A stretch of 64,000 nt of DNA from Harmothoe impar (Eukaryota > Annelida > Polychaeta > Phyllodocida > Polynoidae): NCBI GenBank assembly GCA_947462335.1, contig OX381721.1:36916488-36980487 (forward strand), written 5' to 3'. Positions 51,852-63,970 of the stretch are shown in pieces. Each line of letters opens with the position of its first letter. Within the stretch, counting starts at the first letter, position 1. A program made the position numbers and the translations under genes. The notes under the pieces are model-generated. The model did not search any database and was not told the origin of the DNA. It saw nothing but the letters and a program-made list of their open reading frames with translations.

Positions 51852-53485
51852 TACGGTAACATTAAGTTGACTTGCGGAGTGGGTGGGAATCAGACATATG
51901 GAAACTGTATGAGGTGAAGCCTGTGGCTGTAAGCGCTGTCTGTTAAAACTGTTTACTTAGCAAAAAGTCCAAGTCCATTCTCGGAACAGGATTATTTGGT
52001 GAAGGCCGATGCCATCCGCACGCCACGAAATGAGATAAATTTTTTTGGCTGAGAATATACCCTTTATTTTTCTATGTGTGACATAATTCACATGGTTCTA
52101 CGTATTGTTTCAATCCTAATAAAATATGCTAATCAAAGTCTCCATAGGAGTTGGCACCTCATGCCTCAATAAAATAGGCCCTTTATCCGTCTACTTACAC
52201 CCCATTATACCCAGTTAAACGCAAACCAAACACGTCTACGAGGAATCGAAGTTAATAGCCAATTCCCATTTGAATTTTATCTCCTTTCCATTCTGGTTTT
52301 AAGCAAGAAAAGTGCATCATAAATTGTCCCGAAGGAGTCTGGGTGGAGGTGATAGAGTCTAGTTTAGCGCCCTACTAAGACTAATCACCCATTATCTCAA
52401 CCAGTTAGTTTGTTTTATGTCTCTACTGTTTGACCTTTAATGATTTGAATATGCAAAGGATATTCTACACGAGATGGGACTGGATAGATCCATTTACTTT
52501 CTGGCAATAATCAATAGCCCGGACTGTTGAGGATTTGACTAGATATCTGTGCTTATTTTTAAATGGTTTGATGAAATATCAAGCCGGGTAGAGTACAGCA
52601 CTGAGCCTCATATTTCGCAAAAGGTGAATAACCAGCCCCCCTATTTCCTCAAACCTCTGTATTTCCTCATACCTCCTTATTTTGCCCATTATCATTTGAT
52701 CATCTTCATGTTCAATAAATTAATGATTTTCAATCGTAAAATAGGCCTAATTTGCACAAAAAAACACAATATAGTCCATAACAGGGGGGATTACTTTTTC
52801 GCGAAACCAAATTAGGCGCGCACAGAGAGTAAAGTCGAGCAAGATGTCATGGTGGCGTTTGGACATGTTTGGGAATGATGCAGGTTAATAAATTGCCTTT
52901 TTCTCCTTTAATATGCATTTAAAAGTAAATACATATAAAAGGTTTCAACGAAATACAGGGACTTTCGTGGTCAATCTGTCCAGCAAATACAGAACTTAAA
53001 CAAATCCTATATACTTATTTCTTTGATATTTAACCCTCTTTAAACCTGTTTAAGTCATTACAGATGTTTGTTCCCAAGATCTGACCAGACGGCAAACTTT
53101 CATTGATAATTTAAATTCCACTGCTATCCTATTTGGTTCTACTTCTATAAGTTGACATTGCACCATAAATACTGTATGCAATAACCCATCACATAAAATA
53201 ATATCCCTATTCCAGACAGTTATGCTGAATTAAATTTATTTACGTATCAATATACAGCCAAAATAACGTGGAGACATTGTCACTTAATTGACATGTCTGT
53301 CATGCTACTGACAATAAATATGTGTGAAAGGTTCGGTATTTATCTCAATAAAGCAGGAGTATTAGCTCCCAGTTATAGATATTGCAATAACAAATTGGGA
53401 ATTCATGACAAGGTTCCTAAAATCATGTTGCAGGTGTAATCTTTTTCATTCAAAAAGAATTTGAGATACTACTGAAGATGATAGT
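51852..53485. other. Low-repeat interval, no gene recognised
   Basis: The longest stretch without element ends. ATCTCCTTTCCATTCTGGTT, AAGCAAGAAAAG (52279-52312) is mirrored in opposite orientation at about 58520-58550. 53220-53420 resembles 55220-55420. The 88-codon frame at 52549-52815 has no domain. Conserved non-coding or intronic sequence is possible but unproven. Confidence 0.45.
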
Positions 53486-53670
53486 AGGCTGTGTCTCACC
53501 AGATCTGGCCAATGTGAGCGTCTTTGGCCGGGTGCCATTTTTTGCCGGGTACTATCTTTGACTTTGTGCCATCTTTGAAAAATTCTTCTTTGATATGTTA
53601 GGGATATAATAAAGAACATTCCGCTAGTTATATCTCATGGCATCCAGTCAAAGATGTCACCCGGTCAATA
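53486..53670. mobile_element. Family D fragment
   Basis: GTAGGCTGTGTCTCACCAGA, then degenerate GTCTTTGGCCGGGTGCC units; right-side units ATCCAGTCAAAGATGTCACC and CGGTCAA. The right terminus is missing. Confidence 0.68.
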
Positions 53671-54012
53671 TAACGTGTATATAACGTGTAGCCTTGACAT
53701 TTTGGACGTGCAGGGAGCTCTTTACACGTCCTGTAGAAAAGTTATAGTCGGTAGCGACCAGCCCACATAAATAATTCCGTTCCTATGAGTATAGTCTTTT
53801 AGGGTAAGGCCCTAATTTTGCCTTAAATATAAGTCATTTCTGAATATCAGTTTGTCATTCTGGCCAATATCCCTATGGCTATGACCAAGGATAGCCACTA
53901 CAGACTAAGGCGTGGAGCATTTAAACTATCAGCTAGTGCACCAACAAAAGAGTAGTGGCAGCTGTGATAAAATTGCTAGTAGTTTTTTTCCCATATCAGT
54001 GTACTTATACAT

Positions 54013-54016
54013 ATAA

Positions 54017-54113
<97 letters not shown>
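54013..54113. repeat. TA microsatellite
   Basis: (TA)n with GTATA and ATACA interruptions; it mirrors itself around 54070, so it can fold back. Confidence 0.95.
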
Positions 54114-54114
<1 letters not shown>

Positions 54115-54700
54115 AAACTGTGATTAATACTGTATATTAGAAAAAGAAAACACATTATTGGCACAGCAACGTCAATAACATAAATATATTGACCCTTCGT
54201 CGAGCCGTCTGCCCCACATGTCTAGTAAACAGGAAGTTCTGTTCAACACGGACGTACATCGTAATGTTAGATCCCATCTAGTAGGTACATTGGTGGTCTA
54301 AGTTACTACTATCGGTGAACATTACATCCCCATGTACAAATATCACCTTGCTTATAGGGAAAAATGGTGGGGAGCTTTTTTCTCATTCCCACCGTGTGTA
54401 CGCTGACACAGGCAGCTCTCGTGAAATCTTGGTTCTGTCCATGAAGGGTAAATAGTTCCTGGCACCTATGGTATGTGGGAGTCAAGTACATGGCTAATGC
54501 AGGATAATACTCCCTGAACAGAACTAACATGGCCGCTCATTTGGAGCCACTAGAATTGTAACTTTAGCGGAAGACCACATTTCTCACGGTAGGTTTAAGT
54601 CCAAGTCTCCACATACTGAACAGTGCATTGTGTATTAAGAAAGATTGTTATAACAGAAAAACTGTATTATTTAAACCTTTTCAATCTACCTTTCTCTTGT

Positions 54701-55008
54701 AAGGCTATTTTATTTTGGAAACTTGGATTATGGATCCGCCGCCGAGTTTTTTCGGCATTTTGCAAAAAAAAAAATTACCTTTCCCCTCTGAGATTTTTTT
54801 GAGATTTTTCCTGAAAAAAACCCCACAAAGTACATGTTGACCAGCAGAAGGTTGAACAAGGCCTTTCAGATTGGGGATATTACTCAGCATATCTTCCTTC
54901 TTGAAATATTTTGATCCGGCTCCTCCCGTAGGGCAGCTCTTTGTTCTGCCCTTCGAAATAGTTGAAGCCAAACCCCATAATCCAAGTTATCAAAAAAAAA
55001 GTGGCCTT
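54701..55008. mobile_element. Family T MITE
   Basis: AAGGCTATTTTATTTTGG, then ACTTGGATTATGG, at the left pairs with CCATAATCCAAGTTATCAAA and AAGTGGCCTT at the right. The minus frame at 54705-54971 fills it but reads homopolymer runs and is not a gene. Confidence 0.82.
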
Positions 55009-55464
55009 ACCAACATTTCCTGATTGACAGTCTGTCTAACTATTGCATTTTGTTGAAGCAGATCGCATCCATTTAAAATCCAACACTAATGTGCAGTAAT
55101 CAGAATGTGTATTACTATACCTGTTAAGTATAGCCCTTTCCCTTGGAAACACAAAACATATTGCCTTCATTACCCTAGGCATGTATCGAGTGACCCATCA
55201 TATTCCTAGTTACAAAGAAGTTGTTTTGTAGAAAGTAGCCTCATTTGTAAATCAATATCCATACACTGTTTTTCCGGCAGCAATCTTTTACATAGATGAC
55301 ATATCTGTCAGGCCAGCAATAACTATCTGCCAAATCTAAGGTATGTGTCTTAATAAAGGGTGGATATTAGATCTCGGTTATGGATAATGCATTTGCAAAT
55401 TACAAATACATGACAATAGTCCAAGTATATCCTAGCTGCAGCTGTCCTAATTGGAAAGTTTGGG
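55009..55464. other. Diverged copy of the 53.2-kb segment
   Basis: ACATATCTGTCA, AATAAAGGGTGGATATTAGA, GTTATGGATAATGCATTTGC and AATACATGACAA align in order with 53280-53415. No terminal inverted repeats or coding frame seen. Confidence 0.45.
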
Positions 55465-55733
55465 CTACACTGAAAAAGTAAACTCGTCTCCAGACTCGTC
55501 GAAGTGACGATCATAAAATAAACGAGTCAAAAGTTGTCTAACCTATCAGATTACCATCCCACAAATAGAATCTGGAGCTGGCAAATGTCAGGTTTTGGGC
55601 TGGCACATGCCAAGTGGGTCTTCTATCTCCAGCTAGAAGACCCGCTTCCTTGTCACTTAGACAAGATTTGACTTGTTTATTTTATGACCGTCTCTTGGAA
55701 GAGTCTGGAGACAAGTTTATATTTTGAGTGTAG
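55465..55733. mobile_element. Family U MITE
   Basis: CTACACTGAAAAAGTAAACT, then CGTCTCCAGACTCGTCGAAG, at the left pairs with GGAAGAGTCTGGAGACAAGT, then TTATATTTTGAGTGTAG, at the right. The inner part has a GGCAAATGTC / GGCACATGCC pair. A fragment is at 28965. Confidence 0.88.
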
Positions 55734-56754
55734 TTGTACAGCTTTGCACTCCCTGCTTCAATGTAGGCGAACCTGCATACTAGATGTGAAGGTGTTATAT
55801 TTGTTCTTGTTGTACCTCATGTGGCCTTTATAGAGGTAAAGGTCTACCTCAGAGCAGTACAATACAAAAGCTTTGTTCTTTGGCGCTGAGTGTTTGGTTG
55901 TCAGATGTATGTTTAATGGGGTGAATGGTACGTCAAAGAAGAATCGCTGACTACTGACAGAAAACTGTGTTCTTTATATGTGATGTGCTTTCACAAAACC
56001 AGTCGGGAGTCGCACATCATGTACCAGAGATAATAAAAGTTATAGGTCAAAAATATAGATTTTAATGAATTTAGCTATATAAGGGTTTGGATTGTTTAAA
56101 TATTTACTTCACTATAGTTAAATAATTATGCAAAGAAATTAGTAGGGATGTGCTCTCTATGAGAGCAGTATAATCCCGAATTCCAATTTTGCGACTTCAG
56201 ACTGGTTTTGCAAAAGCACATCACATATGAATTGAAAAAATGAACCATACAAAAGATGTGACTTTCAGGGCTGAAACAATGAGTTGTTGTTGACAGCTAG
56301 ATGAGGAGAAGACTAGAAAGGCAGTGATTCACAATAGAGTTAATTCCTGAATTTTCTATTGATCCTTTATACTGGCTGCATGTTATCATTGACAACAACT
56401 TTTAGAATGCATTTAGTTCCATCATGCATAAATCCATTGTTACATAGGTCTTATTTCTCGAGGTTAGAAACTATAACTCTCCCCCTTCCACTCTGCTCTT
56501 TGACATCTGTAGCATTTCCAAGGCCTGTTTCCCTACACAGGGTAGATCAGCCCTCCCCCTTGGTACACAGAGTGCGCTTAGAAAATGATTATGGACACCT
56601 TTTAGTAGTTAAGAGTTTAATTGGGGTAAAAAAATTGAGATATTTTTGGTTATTTGTAGTATAGAAATTGGCCAAAAACGGGGGGGGGGGTTCTTTTATT
56701 ATCAGGATGTGTGCGCTTATTACATCAAATACGGTACCACTATTGCGCTCTGAG
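55734..56754. other. No gene seen
   Basis: No element ends. The 101-codon frame at 56359-56664 has no domain and overlaps opposite-strand frames. A G-run at 56681 is low complexity. Confidence 0.4.
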
Positions 56755-56950
56755 TGCATGATACACTTCCATGGGGGTTTCAGAAGTTTCCTCCTGCAAA
56801 GCGTGTGTATCAAGATACATGGTGGGTTAACATGCAAGGTCCCTATAGACTGGTGGGAGGTGGGTTTGTGGGTGGGAATAAGGAGGTAGGTGGGTGTAGG
56901 GGTAGTGGGCCCCTCCCTCTGACCCTGCCCCTGACCCAAGCCCTAACCCT
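56755..56950 (-). repeat. Family Z segment, inverted third copy
   Basis: TGGTGGGTTAACATGCAAGG, then TCCCTATAGACTGGTGGGAG, is the complement of 61670-61710 and 63610-63650. GTTTCAGAAGTTTC and the CCCTCTGACCCTGCCCCTGA block also match. This shows that part of the end-of-window duplication is a dispersed repeat. Confidence 0.82.
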
Positions 56951-57012
56951 ACACTGTGGAGAAAAAAGATGCCAAATCTGATGTTACTAGTATGGTATTT
57001 CCTGGCTCCCAG

Positions 57013-57094
<82 letters not shown>
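57013..57094. repeat. TA microsatellite
   Basis: About 40 TA units with one AAATA interruption; frames through it are meaningless. Confidence 0.95.
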
Positions 57095-57095
<1 letters not shown>

Positions 57096-57735
57096 TTATT
57101 TTTCCAGGGTCCATGCACCCATTTCGAATGTATCGTGTTCTTTAGAAAATCATCCTTTGCTATAAAGGTACGTTATAAAAAACCTGCTCCGAACCTCCAG
57201 GGCAGTTGCTAGGTGGCCAGTGTTACTCACTACTGCAGTAACCCAATGATGTGCAACATTAAGGGTTTATCACTAAAATAATAAGACTACTACAGCAACT
57301 GCCCTTGGCTGCTTCTTTCCCTTTCTGACCTCCTGTACCCCCAATCAGCTTAATAGCCTATCAATGCTGATACAAGAAACATGTGTATGATAGGTTCATC
57401 CCATTGTTACATACGGGGTTAAAGGTGACCTCATTAAGGGGTCAAAGGTCATCTCATTATGGGATGTGCTCTTTGTCTCCATGATGGCACATTTACTACG
57501 GGGCACTGTTCTCTTTGATTGACCTTGTCCATAGGATGACAGACAAACATGAAATAGGATCCTCAGGTTCAAGGCCAGTGCTGAATATAAAATCCAAAAT
57601 CCAGTCATGTATCATTTCTGTTGGCAAATAAAACAACAACTATGAATCTATACATGTAATGTGTTAGAACTTCTGGCTTTATTTTAGAGAAAATTACTGT
57701 TAATGAGGCGAGAGAGGTAGCAGCTCGGACACATA
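57095..57735. other. No gene seen
   Basis: GTGACCTCATTAAGGGGTCA and AAGGTCATCTCATTATGGGA (57425-57462) form a short tandem pair. Nothing else recognised; the minus frame at 57396-57608 has no domain. Confidence 0.4.
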
Positions 57736-57921
57736 CGGTTAATGTAGATATTTTTGCGATGTACATATTTTCGCGATTTGCGTGGGGTTTTCAAGTCCCT
57801 GAAAATATTTACAGTGTGAAGTTACTGCATTGAGTTGAAGTGCTAAATTTCGGAAATCCGTGAATTTTAATACACGCAAAATTGTAATTTTTTTGCAAAT
57901 GCGCCAAAATCTATACACTCA
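57736..57921. mobile_element. Family N fragment
   Basis: ACGGTTAATGTAGATATTTT, then TGCG, at the left and GCGCCAAAATCTATACACTC at the right, with TTTTCGCGATTTGCG between, resemble degraded family N ends. Confidence 0.45.
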
Positions 57922-58214
57922 AAAATATGCACATGTTGAGTACCCAGTAACTCCATTTTCTGCCTACTTACATCTCATTAGGCACATGAAAAGGCAAACC
58001 GAAAGAGTCTGAAGGGAATAAAAACTTGTGAATATTAAGGAAACCATGGGCCAGATATTACTAAACCTTTGTGTTCAAATATGAATACATTCAAAGTTCT
58101 CCTACATCAAGGCTGTTAGGGATTTCTTCCACGTATCCAGTGCCATCTCCCAACAGATTTATATATATCAAAACTCCTTTAAGGATTAAACTGTTGAGTT
58201 ATTAAAACAACCTG

Positions 58215-58433
58215 CCTGTTTACCAGTTTTAGGAAGGCATGTTGCTAACAGCTGATTTGTCCATGCTGCTTTGGTGCATCGGGTGGACCGTTCAGGGCTG
58301 TCTCAACCTCATAGATTCGGCATGATGCTTGAATACAGCACTGGTGAATTACTCTCCAGGGCTCAAGTAATGCATTATGATGACTAAAGGCATGTCTTTG
58401 ATGCATCAATGCATCATCCCGTCCTTAAGGGCC
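58215..58433. mobile_element. Family E MITE, degraded
   Basis: AGGAAGGCATGTTGCTAAC, GGCATGATGCTTGAATACAG and CATCATCCCGTCCTTAAGGG, with GTGAATTACTCTCCAGGGCT at the hairpin centre. The left TTAA is lost. Confidence 0.65.
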
Positions 58434-58689
58434 AAGATAATGAACTAGCCTTAGCAGACAGCTAAGCTAGTCTCTATCGCTTCTGGCCAGATTCTTATGA
58501 AATATTTATGATGTGCTTTTCTTGCTTCAAGTAGAATGGAAAGGAGATCAATTTCATCTGGGATGGGTCATTCTATTTTACTTAGATTATCCATAGACTC
58601 ATTAGGTGTTTTTTAATGTACATAGTGTGATATCAGAAGACAGTGGATGCAAGTAGCACAACATTAATGTCAGAATACAAACTAGGACG
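58434..58689. other. Inverted partner of the 52.3-kb segment
   Basis: ATGATGTGCTTTTCTTGCTT and AGAATGGAAAGGAGAT are complementary to 52275-52325. No ends or coding frame. Confidence 0.4.
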
Positions 58690-59031
58690 CTGTAGGCTGT
58701 GTCTCACAACCTTGGGACAATGTTTTTGTCTCTGACCGGGTGCCGTCTCTTACTGGGTGCCGTCTCTGACCAGGTGCCGTCTCTGACCAGGTGCCATCTC
58801 TGACCGACTTGGCTTGATATGGTCAAAATACCAACAGCAGGAGGCTAATTATAACTATAATTATGATTATGTAACAGCCGCCATAACGTTTTTCTAAATC
58901 CTTATATATATGAGTACAATTATTTTTAAAACACTTTTTTTCTGACACCTGGTCAGAGACGGCACCTGGTCAGCGACAGCACCCGGTCAGAGACAAAAAC
59001 ATTGTCCCAAGGTCGTGAGACACAGCCTGTA
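58690..59031. mobile_element. Family D MITE (CAGAGA subtype), intact
   Basis: CTGTAGGCTGTGTCTCACAA, then CCTTGGGACAATGTTTTTGT, is almost perfectly complementary to the right end (ACAAAAACATTGTCCCAAGG, then TCGTGAGACACAGCCTGTAG): over 45 bp of arms. It has four left and three right subterminal GTCTCTGACCRGGTGCC units. Confidence 0.93.
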
Positions 59032-59769
59032 GGTAATTTTATTTTGATGCCAGTGAGGAGAAAATAAATATAAATCGAATAAGAAGTCTTACAACTGACA
59101 AATAGATTATTTTTAATATGTTAATATCATTTGCTGAACCACAGATTATGAGTTCTATGATATTGGCACCTTTCACCCTAGATTCATGGGGTTGGTTGCA
59201 TTTTCCTTTCTTTTGGAATGTACATAGCATAACAAAGATGAGAAGATGGTAGTGCGGAGTAGGGTTGCATGATTTCCTGATTGCATACTTTGTAGTCCTC
59301 TTTACATCAAGAAGTAGAAAAGATCAAGGCCTGTAATTCCCGCTAGATTACCAGTCCTGTAGCAGTGCTTGCTTTTACGCTGAGACAATCGGCGGAGGGT
59401 TGGTTCTCCTTACAACCGTGAGTGGTAGTAGATGTAGACAAGGCTCTCTGAGTCTACTTACTGGGACCTTGACCCCACAACACAAGAACTATCAGCCACC
59501 AGTGATGGGGCTATTAGCCTCAATACGGAGGTAGTAAGGGGGTGGTGGTCCCTGGGGGCCTGTAGCTAGTGTCCCCCTCCCCAACCTCTGTCACTCCCCT
59601 ACCTTGGCTTATACAGGACAACATGTCCTGTATTCAAGTTAATGGTTAAAAATGAAGCTGCAAGTTTAGGGTTCAAGAGATAACAGTGATTATTATTTTG
59701 AAGAATTGAACTAATTTTAGAAACGAAACTAATGGATAAAACCATAGGCAATGGTGCAAAATCTTGATA
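59032..59769. other. No gene seen
   Basis: AT-rich to 59330, then mixed. A C/T-rich patch at 59565-59610. The small minus frames have no domain or splice support. Confidence 0.4.
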
Positions 59770-59978
59770 CAGTAAAATATTACATATAAGCCTCACTAGA
59801 GTATACACCGCACCCCAATCCCATATTCAGGCCAAACCTTTGAGCTGCACTGGTGATCTGAAAATGGTGAATTTTATACCGTATTATAATTGCAAAAACT
59901 TGCGTATCTGCTGCACTCTGACTTTTTTGCCGACCCTATAAGCCGCACTGGTGATCTGGTTCTCGAGATTTTACGGTA
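59770..59978. mobile_element. Family M MITE, diverged copy
   Basis: ACAGTAAAATATTACATATA at the left, TCTCGAGATTTTACGGTAG at the right. Repeated GCCGCACTGGTGATCTG and TATAAGCC motifs tie it to the 33711 copy. Confidence 0.75.
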
Positions 59979-60339
59979 GTCAACATCCCCGAAACCCTGA
60001 CCATCCCCAGATAGGGTGCAGTGCCTACCGTGTGCATATTCCCCATATTGACAGTATACCAAGACACAACAGGAGCTCCCTTCTCCAATTGCCAATATTT
60101 CTCCTCTCGGCATCTCCCTAAGGGCAGGTGCTGAGGGGGTTTAGGGCATGAAGAGGTGGGAGGGGTATTTGGGGATAGGTAGTATGGGGGCATAACTGTC
60201 ACTAGCAGAGATGTAAAACGACTGTGAAACTATCCTAGTTTGCAAATATCAGAAGTGTTCTTATTAAGTTTGTCTTCCATCCATGCTAGCCCCCTTAATT
60301 TTCTTGAGGTACTTGTTATTTTTCTTTTTTTAATATGAG

Positions 60340-61892
60340 AGAAGTATAGACACACATCCTTACATATTTTGACTGATTAAGAACCGGTTCAGCATAGAGT
60401 ACATTCTTAACCAGTGAATCAATGTATAAATTTAGGTCAACATCATTCAGTGTAATGAATTTAACATTGTATATCAAAATAGGCTCATAGGTCTTTCTAG
60501 ACCACATTTGATAAAACAATATTGACCCACATATAATTGTGAGGGGTAGTGTGGGAACGAGGACAGCCTGAGCGACCAAGGTGGTGTTCAACAGGACAAG
60601 ATGATTCATAGTGCAATCAGATGATGAATAGTTGGGCGTTATGATGAATAGCGGGACACTATGGTGACCACCACGGGATCACCAGTTACACCCCTACTGG
60701 AGATGAGGGGGTTTATATTGGGTAAGCGGGGGGGCAGTGTGGGGGATGAGAAGGTACAGGACCTGATCGACAGGAAATATAAAGCACTAAAAGTATGATT
60801 ACCCAGAAAAAGCAATAAGCTGTAGGAGGTGGGAGGGATAAGGCCAGGGGAGGATGGAGAGGGCACCTGAAGGGACTGGGTTGGGTGGGGAGGGATTGGC
60901 TGCCAAGGGTTCTGTAGTTCTGAGAAAAGTAGGACACATACGCCAGACTGCTTATCTAATAGGATAAGCTGACAAGATTCACGGTGGGAAAATTGAAACA
61001 ATAACTGGAACAGGAAATAACCAAAACAATTAAAAATTCAAGTATACAGGGACGAGAGTGAGAGAGAGAAGATATAATCAATGATGTAATAGCAGATACT
61101 TTCGCTGTGATTTAGCAGTGATCATTAGATATCCTATCAAGTACCTCGTTTTGGTTAACGTAGGAGTCAATGGGATCGCCCCAGAATGCTTCCTACCACT
61201 ATGGTAGAACTCACCCTCCAGCAGCTCATTGGGACCTCCAGGCCTGCCCCTGGTCACGAAACATGATCTTGAAACTGCAAGCACATACAGAGCCCATCTG
61301 CTAAGGTTAGCTCAAGCTCAGCCTTCTAAAGCTGTGGTATATGAAACAGCTTATATATGAAAGAACCTGAACTGCTTGGACTCCTGCTTGAAAAGTCAAG
61401 CGGATGTCTATTGTGCTTGAAAACTCAACCAGATAAGCCATCTGCTTGGATTCTCAAGCAAATGATGATCTTTCGTGAACTGGGATCTGCTTGAACTGAT
61501 CTGCCTGAGCTAAATTGACTGCTTCAAGCAGACAAAATGTGTTTCATGAACTAGGGACATTTTGTCTGTGAGCAGGTCAGGGAGGCAGCAGCTCAGGCCA
61601 AGGAGCAGCTCAGGGTAGGGGCCTGTGAGGGGCCTGCTACCCCTTAAACCCCCTCCCTGCCTCACATCCCACCAGTCTATAGGGACCTTGCATGTTAACC
61701 CACCATGCATCTTGGTATCCAAGCTTTGTAGACTGGAACTTCTGAAACACCGCACTAGGGGCCTAGATGTGTGTTATGCACTCACAGGGCAATGGTAATA
61801 TGTGTAGCAGGTTCTGGTGTTAATATATTATACATATGAGTGTGAAGGTAAGGTGACTGTGTGAATAATAGCATGTAATGTGAGGGAAGGGG
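60340..61892. repeat. Family Z tandem duplication, copy 1
   Basis: ACATCCTTACATATTTTGAC (60355) through GTGTGAATAATAGCATGTAA (61858) recurs in the same order from 62308, about 1925 bp apart. In this copy the minus-strand frame at 60316-60609 is open, whereas copy 2 has a stop in the corresponding place. A 120-codon minus frame at 60639-61001 is open in both copies (62562-62924), but it is composed of Pro/Ser-rich low-complexity sequence without a domain. Not called as genes. Confidence 0.88.
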
Positions 61893-62281
61893 ATAAGGCC
61901 ACTCAAAAGAAAAAGTGGTTTCTCATCACCAAGGTCTGAAAATGTGACGAGGGCCGGAGGCTGTTTTTTTTGTTTTTTTTGTTTTTTTTTACTTGAGGGC
62001 TTTAAATGTATGAGATGATATACGTTTTTTCATTACCAAAATTCACATTTTAGTACATAAGAATTTATGGACCGTTAGAAGTCGGGAAAATGTAATTTAT
62101 TTATATCCTACTGCATAACTGGCAGTATAAGCTTTAATTTGATACCAAATTTCCCAATATTTGTCCATTTTTATCACATTTTGCATCAAAAATTAGCAAA
62201 AAAAAAAAAGTTTTCCTCAAAAGCTGATTTCTATGATGCGCGCGGTGATGAGAAACCATTTTATTTTTTTGAATGGCCTAA
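61893..62281. mobile_element. Family K MITE, copy 3
   Basis: GGCCACTCAAAAGAAAAAGT, then GGTTTCTCATCACC, at the left pairs with GGTGATGAGAAACCATTTTA, then TTTGAATGGCC, at the right. It interrupts family Z copy 1: GGGGATAA^GG in copy 1 is continuous GGGGATAAGGTGAGGAC in copy 2. Confidence 0.92.
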
Positions 62282-62307
62282 AGTAAGGAGGAGGGATGTA
62301 TCAACAG

Positions 62308-63870
62308 ACATCCTTACATATTTTGACTGATTAAGAAAGAACCAATTCAGCATAGAGTACAAACTTATGTATAAATTTAGCATCAACATCATTCAATGTG
62401 ATGAATTTAACATTGTATATCAAAATAGGCTTATAGGTCTTTCTAGACCACATTTAATAAGATAATATTGACCCACATATAACTGTGAGGGGTGGTGTGG
62501 GAACGAGGACAGCCTGAGGCACCAAGGTGGTGTTCAACAGGACAAGATGATTTATAGTGCACTATGATGAATAGCAGGACACTATGGTGACCACCAGGGG
62601 ATCACCAGTTACACCCCTACTGGAGATGAGGGGGTTTATATTGGGTGAGCGGAGAGGCAGTGTGGGGGATGAGAAGGTACAGGACCTGATCGACAGGAAA
62701 TATAAAGCACCAAAAGTATGATTACCCAGAAAAAGCAATAAGCTGTAGGAGGTGGGAGGGATAAGGCCAGGGGAGGATGGAGAGGGCACCTGAAGGGACT
62801 GGGGTGGGTGGGGAGGGATTGGCTGCCAAGGGTTCTGTAGTTCTGAGAAAAGTAGGACACATACGCCAGACTGCTTATCTAATAGGATAAGCTGACAAGA
62901 TTCACGGTGGGAAAATTGAAACAATAACTGGAACAGGAAATAACCAAAACAATTAAAAATTCAAGTATACAGGGACGAGAGTGAGAGAGAGAAGATATAA
63001 TCAATGATGTAATAGCAGATACTTTCGCTGTGATTTAGCAGTAATCATTAGATATCCTATCAAGTACCTCGTTTTGGTTAACGTAGGAGTCAATGGGATC
63101 GCCCCGGAATGCTACCTACCACTATGGTAGAACTCACCACCCAGCAACTCATTGGGACCTCCAGACCTGCCCCTGTTCACAAAACATGATCTTGAAACTG
63201 CAAGCACATACAGAGCCCATCTGCTAAGGTTAGCTCACGCTCAGCTTTTTAAAGCTGTGGTATAAAGCTTATATATAAAAGAACCTGAACTGCTTGGGCT
63301 TCTGCTTGAAAAGTCAAGTGGATGTCTGTTGTGCTTGAAAACTCAACCAGATAAGCCATCTGCTTGGATTCTCAAGCAAATTATTATATTTCGTGAACTG
63401 GGATCTGCTTGAACTGATCTGCCTGAGCTAAATTGACTGCTTCAAGCAGACAAAATGTGTTTCATGAACTGGGGACATTTTGTCTGTGAGCAGGTCAGAA
63501 AGGTAGCAGCTCAGGCCAAGGAGCAGCTCAGGGAAGGGGCCTGTGAGGGGGTCAGAGGGAGGGGCAGGGCCTGCTACCCCTTAACCCCCCCTCCCTGCCT
63601 CACCTCCCACCAGTCTATAGGGACCTTGCATGTTAACCCACCATGCGTCTTGGTATACAAGCTTTGTAGGCTGGAACTTCTGGAACACACCACTAGGGGG
63701 CCTGGATGTGTGTTATGCACTCATAGGGCAATGATTCATGTGTAAGCAGGTTTTGGTGTTAGTATATTATGCATATGAGTGTGAAGGTAAGGAGAAGGTA
63801 TTGTGACTGTGTGAATAATAGCATGTAATGTGGGGGAAGGGGATAAGGTGAGGACAAGGTATGACATGGG
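62308..63870. repeat. Family Z tandem duplication, copy 2
   Basis: Some 97% identical to copy 1 over most of its length, judged by eye. Differences include small deletions near 62345 and 62560, an extra block GGTCAGAGGGAGGGGCAGG at 63550 and AGGAGAAGGT at 63790. GGACCTTGCATGTTAACCCA and CAAGCAGA blocks are shared with copy 1 and with 56755. Confidence 0.88.
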
Positions 63871-63970
63871 TAGATACTAACGCTGGCCCGCAAGCCAATG
63901 GTCTGTACTTCTGGGTCAGGGCCCACAGTTTTCTCAAGAATTTCCAGATTATGGGTCTGGGTGGCCCACA

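Noticed and set aside
60316..60609. 97-codon minus frame as a membrane-protein exon
   Set aside because: No motif recognised, and the duplicate in copy 2 is interrupted by a stop.
60639..61001. 120-codon minus-strand frame, duplicated at 62562-62924, as a conserved gene
   Set aside because: Pro/Ser-rich low complexity; both copies come from a recent DNA duplication, so conservation is not evidence of selection.
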